Assembly: GCA_033557465.1 (NCBI GenBank)
Contig: CM066033.1
Span: 902,126,808 to 902,190,807 of the forward strand
DNA length: 64,000 nucleotides
Source: Ichthyophis bannanicus
Lineage: Eukaryota; Chordata; Amphibia; Gymnophiona; Ichthyophiidae
Reading direction: 5' to 3'
Part shown: piece by piece, positions 10,103-18,543 of the stretch
Layout: every line of letters starts with the position of its first letter
How positions within the stretch are numbered: the first letter of the stretch is position 1
Notes under the pieces: generated by a model
The model's input: only the letters and a program-made list of their open reading frames with translations
The model's database searches: none
What the model was told of the DNA's origin: nothing
Position numbers and translations under genes: made by a program

Positions 10103-11066
10103 ATGGAAAAACCCGCTTCAGGTTTTAAAAAGTGTTCCAAGTGTGGCGGTACCATCTCCATCACCGACACCCATGAGTGGTGCCTCAAATGTTTAGGTCC
10201 TGACCACTCTATCTCCGAGTGTATTGCCTGTGGGATGATGTCGAAGAGGGGTTGGCAAAACCGAGCTGCTAAACTTAGCACCCTTTTTCCCTCCGATGCA
10301 GCATCTGTGACATCAACATCTTCCAGGGCTTCGTCTTCCTCCCATGGATCTCAGGTAACTAAACATAAGTCTAGCCGGTCCTCAAAGGGTAGATCTCCTA
10401 AGTATCGAGATGCATCTGGTGTTGCCCTTGAGGGACTCACACCAGCAAAATTGCCCTGGCGGGAGGCTTCGGCTTCCAAAGCATCATCGGGGCTCCAGGA
10501 TGTTCTCAAGGCCCCAACCTCGGCAGAACTACTGGTGCCATGCTCTGGGGTACTGGCTGCTTTGTCCGGTACCGATACCCAGGCATCGGCGGCGTCGATA
10601 GACCAGAGATTCTTGGCTATTGAATGCAGTCTGGCGGCTCTTCTCTCGGCATCGATGCCCCCGAAACCGCTTCAGACAATTCAACCGGTACCGGCACCTA
10701 CATCGGTACCGGGGGCAATTGCATCGACGTCGGCAGGTGGACTACCGGTACCGACGCATGCTGTGCCCTCCGGTACTGACAAGTCGGTACCGGACCCTGT
10801 CGATACTGACTTCGATCGGTACCGGTATCGTGCGCTGCACGATTACCCGGACAGGAGATACCAGAGTACTTCTTCCTGAGGATTCTTCCTCTCCTAAACA
10901 TAGGATGTCTCTTCCAGAGGATATATCCTTCCAGGATTTTATCCGGGATGTGGCTCGAGGTCTTTCCATCACAGTGGCTCCTGAGACAGAGCCTAGGGCA
11001 AAGAAATTGGAGATTTTACAGTATCCTAAAGCTCCCAAAGAGGCAGCCACTTTGCCTATTCATGAG
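10103..11066 (+). pseudogene. DIRS-B gag, 5' part
   Basis: ATG at 10103. The N-terminus has a Cys-rich motif (KKCSKCGG at residues 10-17, WCLKCLGPDH at residues 28-37, ECIACGMMSKRG at residues 42-53) that resembles a zinc-binding knuckle and is shared with copies A and G. The middle is Ser/Pro/Val-rich with SVP repeats encoded by TCGGTACCG. A stop at 10877-10879 marks a frameshift; the gag frame continues in the 10620-11065 reading (FQDFIRDVARGLSI, then TLPIHE). DIRS-A then interrupts, and gag resumes at 21751 with LHDLMLRMWETP. Confidence 0.8.
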
Positions 11067-11342
11067 ATAAAGTAGTTACTCACCTGTAACAGGTGTTCTC
11101 CAGGAGCAGCAGGAATCAGTCCTCACAAATGGGTGTCATCGGCGCCGATGAAGCCCCAGCGGAGCATTTCCCCAGCTTTCTATGAAAGCCTTTGGGAATG
11201 CAGGCACACATGCGCGGTTCCCTTCCCGCCTAAAGGTGCCATCTTACCTCAGTCAAATGACATAGTTTATTTTTAATTTTTGTGTGCTGTTCTTAGCTAT
11301 GTACAACTGCAACTCCAAGGGGAGGAGGGAGGGTTGTGAGGA
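11067..11342 (-). repeat. DIRS-A 3' inverted terminal repeat
   Basis: Contains ATCGGCGCCGATGAAGCCCC and GGAGCATTTCCCCAGCTTTC, which are complementary to 16665-16756 plus 21690-21720 at the other end. The outer tip (AGTAGTTACTCACCTGTAAC) pairs instead with the internal complementary region at 11343-11400. Confidence 0.8.
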
Positions 11343-11445
11343 CTGAATCCTGCTGCTCCTGGAGAACACCTGTTACAGGTGAGTAACTACTCTTTCTCCA
11401 GGACCAAGCAGGAAGTCGGTCCTCACATATGGGTGACTCCCCAGC
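11343..11445 (-). repeat. DIRS-A internal complementary region
   Basis: The plus strand reads GAACACCTGTTACAGGTGAG followed by TTCTCCAGGACCAAGCAGG. The first half is complementary to the element's 3' tip (11071-11120), the second half to its 5' tip (21700-21750). Thus both termini pair here side by side, the layout known for DIRS1 elements and thought to guide circle formation before integration. Confidence 0.8.
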
Positions 11446-11560
11446 TCTGGGCTACCGAGGAACCCAGGTTGAACAAGAGAACTCCCTCTAGTCTCAGCAG
11501 CAAAAAAGGCTTTTCAAGGACACAACCTCCACCGGTAGCCCAACAGAGGGCAGGAGTTGC

Positions 11561-12831
11561 CTAAACCTCAAAGAGATTCCAGAGTACTGCCTGGCCAAAA
11601 GCACTGTCCTTACGGGACTCCCTCTCCAGGCAGTAATGGGCTGCAAAAGTCTGGCTTGAAGACCAAGTTGCAGCCTTGCAGATGTCTACCAAGGGCACAG
11701 AGCAGAGATGAGCCATTGAGGCAGCCATTGCCCTGACACGATGGGCCATGACCACTGTTCCCTCTAAGCTGTGCGCGTGCACACACCTCGCCGAGTGAGC
11801 GCACATACTTTACAACAGAGCGCACAAAAATTACGTTCTGATTCTGATAGAAAACAACACAGACGTTCTTAAAATTGAAAAGTTGTATATTTATGTTTTT
11901 CACAAGTTCTACAATATTTTCTAGTGCAATCAATGTGGTGTACATACTGTATAAGAATGTTGGAAGAACCACCTCCTGATTGAGGTGGAAAGAGGAGACA
12001 ACCTTAGGGAGGAACTTTGGATGAGTCCTAAGGACTACCCTGTTCCTGTAAATCCTGGTGTAAGGCCTGCACAGACCAGGGCCTGAAGCTCACTTACTCG
12101 CCTAGCCGAGGTAAGGGCTATATCAGGAAGAGCGTCTTCCAGGAGAGGAAGCGTAGTGGACAAGTAGCCATCGGCTCAAAAGGTGGGCGAGTCAGTTGCT
12201 GCAAGACCACATTCAGCTCCCACTCAGGGGCAGGAGGACGGATGGGAGGCTTGAGCAAAAGCAAGCCTCTGAGAAAACGGGACACCAAGGGGTGACGAGA
12301 TAGGGATTGTCCCTCTACCAATGAGTGGTGAGCTGCTAGAGCTGAGAGGTGGACCCGAACAGAATTGGACTTAAGTACCTGATTGGATAAGTGCAGTAAG
12401 TACTGAAGAACTACTGGCACAGTACAGGAGAAAGGGTCCTCTGTACATAGGTGACACCACACAGAAAACCTTTTCCACTTGAGAGCATAGGTCTTCCTAG
12501 TGGATTGTTTCCTGGAGGCTAGGACAACCTCTTCAACTTCCTGAGGTAGGCCCCAGGGAGCCAAAACTACCCTTGCAGCCTCCAGGCCATCAAATTGAGA
12601 GACTTGAGATTGGGGTGCAGAAGGGAACCCTGGTCCTGTGTGAGAAGGTCGGGTTGCAACCCCAGAGGCAGTGGAGGATCCACCGCCAGTTGAAGCAGAA
12701 GAGGAAACCAAGGCTGTCTCGGCCACCAGGGAGCTACCAGCAGGACCAAGGCCTTGTCCTGGAGAATCTTGAATAGGGTTCGGGCCACCAAGGGCGTGGG
12801 AGGAAACGCATAGAGGAGGCCCTGAGACCAA
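11561..12831 (-). pseudogene. DIRS-A tyrosine recombinase
   Basis: Overlaps the RT-RNase H gene in another frame, as is usual for DIRS. The N-terminal SAM-like domain reads ASRKQSTRKTYALKWKRF, then LKSNSVRVHLSALAAHHS and HPLVSRFLRGLLLLKPPIRP. The catalytic region keeps Arg-I (TSARRVSELQAL, near 12100), the HxxR-type box (MAHRVRAMAAS, near 11735) and the Tyr box (ATWSSSQTFAAHYCLERES). About 200 bp of unrelated AT-rich sequence (about 11755-11965) replaces roughly 70-90 codons between the Arg-I and HxxR boxes. Frame changes occur at 12118 and nearby. It would cut and join element DNA; this copy is inactive. Confidence 0.85.
11755..11965. other. Foreign segment replacing part of DIRS-A recombinase
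   Basis: This stretch does not match the recombinase of copies B or C. On the plus strand it starts CTGTTCCCTCTAAGCTGTGC, has alternating GCGCGTGCACACAC, and is otherwise AT-rich. It begins just after GGCCATGACCA (part of the HxxR region) and ends before AACCACCTCC. It may be a short DNA transposon or SINE relic; I cannot name it. Confidence 0.4.
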
Positions 12832-14549
12832 GATATCAGAAAATCATCCGCTGCTGTCCGCAGAGGATGTGGTTGCCTGGAGCAGAACTGTGGCAGTTGC
12901 TTGTTGATGGGGCTGGCAAAGAGATCCATCAAAGGGAGACCCCATCTCAGGAAGATCTTCTGAACTACTGAAGGATGAAGCTGCCACTCGTGAGGCTGCA
13001 GTATCCTGCTCAATCTGGCTGCCAGGTAGTTGTCCTTGCCAGGAAGGTACACAGCCCTGAGGAGCATGTTGTGCTTGAGGGCAAAAGAACAAAGGTCCTG
13101 AGCTTCCTGACAAAGGATCCTGGACCCAGTTCCGCCCTGTTTGTTCAAATAAAACATGGCAACTTGGTTGTCTGTCTGAATCAGTACAGACTGTTGAGCC
13201 AGGGTAGGAGTGAAAGCTTTGAGTGCTAATCGAATAGCTCTGAGTTCGAGGAGATTGATCTGCTGTGCAGCTTCCCAGGGAGACCAGAGGCCCTGGGTGC
13301 ACTGGCCCAGACAATGCGCTCCCCAGCCTTGCAGGGAGGCATCTGTTGTTAGCATCACTATGTAATCTGGAATCTGAAAGGGTACCCCTTTCAGCAGATT
13401 GGGTGGGTGTAGCCACCAGCTGAGGGAGTGCAGAAATTGTCTGGACACCCTTATCCTGTCTCTGAGGCTGCCTGTGGCCTGTGACCACTGAGACCGAAGG
13501 CACCACTGTGCAGGCCTCATATGGAGCCTGGCATTGGGGGTCACATGTACTGTCGAAGCCATGTGGCCTAGAAGCCGCAGGCAGAGTCTGGCAGAGACCA
13601 GGGACCTGCTGAGAAACTGACTGGCCAAGGCCATTAACCTTCGGGCTCTGTTTCCTGGCAAGAATGCCTTTGCCAGGAGAGAGTCCAACCTTGCCCCTAT
13701 GAACTCCAAGTTCTGGGAAGGGAGCAAAGTGGACTTTGCGAAGTTTATGACAAACCCCAGGCGTTGTAGAAGAGCAATGGTCCTGAGGGTGGCTTGATTG
13801 GCCTCCTGACCTGTCTGACCCCTGATGAGCCAGTTGTCCAGATAGGGGAAGACAAAGATGCCCTGATTTCTCAGGTAGGCCGCCACCACTGCTTAGCACT
13901 TTGTAAAGACTCTGGGGGCGGAGGTGAGGCCGAAAGGCAGCACTCTGTACTGATAATGGTTTCCTCCCACGATAAACCTTAGGTACTTTCTGTGGTCTGG
14001 ATGAATGAGGATGTGAGTGTACGCATCCTTTAGATCTAAGGAGCATAGTCAATCTCCCTGCTCGAGGTAGGGCAGAAGTGTTCCAAAAGTAAGCATCTTG
14101 AACTTTTCTTTCACTAGGAACTTGTTGAGGTTCCTGAGGCCCAGAATGGGACGAAGGCCACCGGTCCTTTTGGGCACCAGGAAATACCAGGAGTAGAATC
14201 CGTGACCTTGCAAGTGGGCAGGCACAGGCTCCACCACCCTGTCCACCAACAGACCCTGAAGCTCCTGACGGAGAAGGTCTGTGTGCAGAGGAGGCCTTGG
14301 AGGCTCCCCTGGAAAATATGGGGGTGGCAGTTGGTGGAAATGGAGGGCATATCCCTTGTGGATTATCTCCAGCACCCAACTGTCCCCGGTGATAAGGGGC
14401 CACTGGTGGGCAAAGAGGGCGAGACGACCTCCTGTGCAGGGTTGGGAGAGCAGTGGAGGAGAGGCTATGCTCAAGGAGTCAAAAGCCCCCACCCTGCTGA
14501 GTGGTAGCAGGGGCCTGAGGCTTGGGGATCCTCTGCCTATGGGGCCCAT
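12567..14549 (-). pseudogene. DIRS-A reverse transcriptase-RNase H
   Basis: RT blocks: VPKRTGGLRPILGLRNLNKF, LCSLDLKDAYTHILIHPDH, YQYRVLPFGLTSAPRVFTKC, and the catalytic box FPYLDNWLIRG at about 13835. RNase H follows: LTTDASLQGWGAHCLG, LLELRAIRLALKAF, VLIQTDNQVAMFYLNKQGGT, then LPGKDNYLAARLSR and WGLPLMDLFASP. Two in-frame stops occur, near 14050 (after LEQGD) and near 13893 (FTKC*AVVAAY). The last Asp of YxDD is Asn here. A 519-codon frame overlapping this gene is out of phase with it and shows no RT motifs. Confidence 0.85.
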
Positions 14550-16408
14550 TACCCTGGCCCTTGGCTTGCTGACCCTGGGGGGCAGCTTGGGCAGCCTGAT
14601 ATTGTGGGTACTGTTTGTAGGCAGTGCCCTTCCTCAGGTAAAAGGGCTTTTTACCCGAGCCCTTCTTTTTATGAGAAGGGGCAGAGGTCTTCCTCGACAG
14701 CCTTGTCCGGGTGAGGTGCTCGGTCTCGAGCTGAGCGGCCTTCTCGGTCATGGGCTTGCCAAAAAGGTTTTCACCTCGGCAAGGGACATCGACCAACTTG
14801 TCCTGAACCCATGGCTCGAGGTCCGATGACTGTAGCCATGCCTGGCGTCGAGCCGCGATGCCGGCTGCCGCAACTCGGGCTGAAGCCTCGAAGCCATCGT
14901 AGGCGGCGCGGGACATGAACTTCGAGCAGTCCCGAATCCCTGAGGACAAGGTCTTAAATCTCTGCAAGGGTTCCCCGGAGAGACCAGCAGAGAATCCGGC
15001 CAACTCCTTGGCCAGATCCCGCAAGTACATGCCCATGTACAGCTGGTAAGACTGGATATGGCAAGCAAGCATCGAGCCCTGAAAACACTTTCTACCGACG
15101 CCATCTAGGTTTCAGGCCTCCCTGCCAGGAGGCACCGCGGAGTGCATCTTCTGACTCTTCAGACGATGCATGGCCGATTCCACAACCATGGAATGGTGTG
15201 GTAGCTGTGCCTTTTGAAACCCAGGGCTCTTCCGGAGTCGATAGATGGAATTGACCCGCTTGCTAAGAACCGGCGCCGAGGCCGGTGCCTCCCACATACG
15301 GAAGAGGAGCCGTTCGAGCATCGGAGGAACCGGGACAGTAAAGGCCTCCTTCGGAGGAGAGTCATACTGTAGAGCCTCAAGCTCTTCAGCTTGAGGCTCC
15401 TCCTCGGGATCCGCCGGAATAGCCAAGGCAGTGGCCATATCCCGGACGAACTCTGAGAACCGGGTGTCCTCCGGAGGGGACCTACTCCGGGGTTCAGACT
15501 GCGGTGAGTCCGAAGGGACGCACCGAGTCTTAAAGGTATCGGGAGACTCCTCGTCCTCCGTCTCCCAAGCTGACTCGTCCGAGGAAGAGTCGGGGTCCGA
15601 CCCCGCGGTGCCCTGGAGCACCTGCCCCGACGATGGAAGCACTGGCGTCGACGCCCTTGGTCCCGAACGGGAAGTCGAGGGAGACCGCGACCGAGGTCAA
15701 CTCCGAGCCACGAGGGACTCGAGTATCGGCTCGGCCTCCGGGGTCAACTTTGACGTCGATGTCCTGGTGGTCGGGGCAGATGTGCCAGACAGGCTGGCCA
15801 TCAGTGCCCGCTGCTGCTCCATGAAGGCAGACATTCTGCTCTCCAAGGCTGTCATCCTGAGACTCAGCTCGGGAGACACAGCAGCCACCGACTCGGGCCC
15901 CGGCGGCGCCGTGCCCGACATCGGCTCCCTGGGAGGAGAGTCCACGAGGACTACGGGGCTTACGTGTCCAACAGACTCCGGCTCCACACGAGGAACTTTG
16001 GCAGGATTCTCCGGTTCCACAGGCCCGGGGCGACGGTCGGGGGTCTTAGACCTGGCCCTCGAGGAGCCAGGGACCTCTTCCGACGACGCCCTCGCGAGCC
16101 GCTTCTTCCTCTTTCGTTCCCGGTCGGGGGACTCCCTATCCGAGGAGCTTCGATGGCACTCGGGATCGGAATCCCGAGATGTCGAGGCCTCAGATGAGGT
16201 CTGGGCCCGGCCGGAGGTTGAGTCCGAGAAAAGCCTTTCCTTTTTGCTGCTGTCGACTTCGTAGTGCCTTGGAAGACATTTTTCCACAGGGCCCGCACGA
16301 CTTAGGATCGTGGTCGGGGCCGAGGCACTGAAGGCAGCAGTCGTGTGTGTCGGTGAGAGACATTAGTTTCTTACACCGATCACACTTCTTAAAGCCACTG
16401 GAAGCCAT
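14479..16408 (-). pseudogene. DIRS-A gag
   Basis: ATG at 16406-16408 (MASSGFKKCDRCKKLMSLTD), with the Cys-rich motif FKKCDRCKK, CCLQCLGPDH, KSCGPCGK. A frameshift at the A-run near 16250 moves into the frame SSKKERLF, then a Ser/Pro/Arg-rich middle. Stops fall at 15697 and 15112. The C-terminal part contains RLLFRMWEAPASAP, LPHHSMVVESAMHRLKSQK and DLEPWVQDKLVDVPCRGENL, then a Gln/Ala-rich tail ending at 14479. The same order of blocks occurs in copies B and G. GC- and CpG-rich throughout. Confidence 0.85.
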
Positions 16409-16756
16409 CAGGGGAAAAAAAGAGTCCCCGCAAGGTCAAAGGACCGGCCTTCCAGGGAAAAAGAGAAAAAAGGGCGCGAACGCCAGCCACGAAGGGCAAA
16501 AACCGAAAAAGAAGAATCGGGCTCGATACCGGTGTACCGAACCCGGCGGGAGAGGAACCGGTGTCAAACCGGTAGAAAAAAGAGCAAAAAATTGCTAAAA
16601 ATCTGATTTTAACCGGGAAAACGGGACATACGTCCGACGGGCTTCATGGAAAAAAAGAGACTGAGGTAAGATGGCACCTTTAGGTGGGAAGGGAACCGCG
16701 CATGCGTGCCTGCATTCCCAAAGGCTTTCATAGAAAGCTGGGGAAATGCTCCGCTG

Positions 16757-17587
16757 AAATGCTCTAACTGTTTGTTTGTTTAATTATTTATTGTTTGTCT
16801 TAGTGGTGTGCTAGTTCAGCCTTCTCAGCTGTACTTACCTTGCCTCTCTCAACTAACTGGGCTTTGTGTGGTAGCCATTTTGAATTAAATCTCTCTCCCC
16901 ACAACCTGCTGATTGGTAAGCTTTTTTCCTGTCCTTGCCTGCCTGAGTGAATCCTCCCCCTCCCCCCTCCCCCTGAGGTATTGTGTAGCCTTCTTCCTGT
17001 TTTCTCCACGTGTGCATAGGCTGTTTTAGTTTGCTTTTCTCTGATCAGAGAGGGGCTGAACTTTTACAGAGCTCTGCTAGTGAGTGGATATTTGCCTCCT
17101 GGGACATCTTACTGTGAGTTCTAGCTGTTTATTTAATTATTTACTGTTTGTCTAACTGTTTGTTTAATTATTTATTGTTTGTCTTAGTGGTGTGCTAGTT
17201 CAGCCTTCTCAGCTGTACTTACCTTGCCTCTCTCAACTAACTGGGCTTTGTGTGGTACCCCCATCCCCCTGCTGAGGGTTCAGGACAGGGTACCTTGTAA
17301 CTGCCCTCTTTAATAGGACTTATCTCCCTCCCTCCCTCCCCAGCACCCACCCACCCCCGGGGTAATTGTAGTTTTATAGGTACTTGCACATCTTAAGAGG
17401 AAAGGGGCTGCTCTCAGGTGCAGCTCTTAATCCAAATCAGTCATACACAGAGGACCTGAGATTAATTAAGCTTCAGGTACACAGGGTGTATTAGGGGTAT
17501 TAGATACACTTTTATTAGTATAAGCATCTACACCAATCCTTATTATATACCGAAATTAAAAGACCTAAACACAAGCTTTAAACTAAG
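16757..17587 (+). promoter_or_regulatory. CR1 5' untranslated region with a duplicated block
   Basis: A block of about 110 bp starting CTAACTGTTTGTTT and ending CTGGGCTTTGTGTGGTA occurs at 16763-16877 and again at 17150-17258, offset by about 385 bp. A partial third copy (TTTATTTAATTATTTACTG) is near 17128. Repeated 5' monomers act as promoters in some LINEs. The rest is CT- and TCC-rich up to the ORF1 ATG. Confidence 0.65.
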
Positions 17588-18508
17588 ATGCAGACAGAGG
17601 TCCAGCAACGAGATGGGGGTTCTCCAGTCTTTTGCATTGAGTGTCACATGTATGATTTTCTCCCAGTTGGTGAGAGGTCCTACATATGCACTAAGTGCAG
17701 GGAGCTCTTTGCTCTCAGGGAACGAGTCCGTTCTCTAGAGGCTAGAGTAGCAGACCTGGAAGACATAAGAAAGACAGAGAAGTACATGGACGAGACCTAC
17801 AGGGATATAGTCCTGAAGTCCCACCTCCAGTCTGGCAGCATCCCTGTTGCCATGGAGGAGAGAGGTCACGTGACAGGAGAGCATCACCCTGGTGTGGCAG
17901 GAAGTGATCCTGTAACTAGGACCTGTCCTCCAGGTGATGTAAAACCCTCTTGCACCGAGGACGTTTCTCCAGGGCCATGTCCCCATGAGGGGAGGGTCAG
18001 GACAGCTGTTATAGTTGGTGATTCAATCATTAGGAATGTAGATAGCTGGGTGGCTGGTGGACGTGAGGATCGCCTGGTAACATGCCTGCCTGGTGCGAAG
18101 GTAGCAGATCGCACGCACCGCCTAGATAGGATCATAGATAGTGCTGGGGGGGAGTCTGCTGTCTTGGTACATGTTGGTACCAATGACATAGGAAAATGTG
18201 GTAGGGAAGTTCTGGAGGCTAAATTTAAGCTTTTAGGTAGGAAGTTGAAATCCAGAACTTCCAGGATAGCGTTCTCCGAAATGCTTCCTGTTCCACGTGC
18301 AGGACCCAAAAGACAGGCAGAGCTCCGGAGTCTCAATGCGTGGATGAGACAATGGTGCAAGGATGAGGGTTTTGGATTTGTTAGGAACTGGGGAACATTC
18401 TGGGGAAAGGGGGGGCTCTTCCGAAGGGATGGGCTTCACCTTAATCAGGATGGGACCAGACTGCTGGCATTAACCTTTAAAAAAGAGATAGAGAAGCTTT
18501 TAAACTAG
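17588..18508 (+). CDS. CR1 ORF1 protein (zinc-binding motif, coiled coil, SGNH esterase)
   Basis: 306 codons, intact. The N-terminus has a CxxC...CxxC motif (Cys16, Cys19, Cys34, Cys37), probably zinc-binding. A short coiled coil follows at residues 42-65 (ALRERVRSLEARVADLED). From about residue 139 comes an SGNH/GDSL hydrolase: GDS with Ser146, GTND at residues 197-200 with Asn199, and DGLHLN with Asp281 and His284. All four catalytic positions are present. ORF1 proteins of this type bind element RNA and lipid esters; their exact role in CR1 movement is not settled. The start is the first ATG of the frame. Confidence 0.9.
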   Translation: MQTEVQQRDGGSPVFCIECHMYDFLPVGERSYICTKCRELFALRERVRSLEARVADLEDIRKTEKYMDETYRDIVLKSHLQSGSIPVAMEERGHVTGEHHPGVAGSDPVTRTCPPGDVKPSCTEDVSPGPCPHEGRVRTAVIVGDSIIRNVDSWVAGGREDRLVTCLPGAKVADRTHRLDRIIDSAGGESAVLVHVGTNDIGKCGREVLEAKFKLLGRKLKSRTSRIAFSEMLPVPRAGPKRQAELRSLNAWMRQWCKDEGFGFVRNWGTFWGKGGLFRRDGLHLNQDGTRLLALTFKKEIEKLLN

Positions 18509-18543
18509 AAAATAGGGGAAAGCCGACAGTCACCCAGGAGCGC

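Noticed and set aside
12844..14403. 519-codon minus-strand ORF
   Set aside because: It overlaps the DIRS-A RT-RNase H in another frame, shows none of its motifs, and is low in aligned similarity to anything in the sister copies. A GC-rich shadow frame.
15431..16264. 277-codon plus-strand ORF
   Set aside because: Antisense to DIRS-A gag; openness follows from GC- and Ser-rich coding on the other strand.
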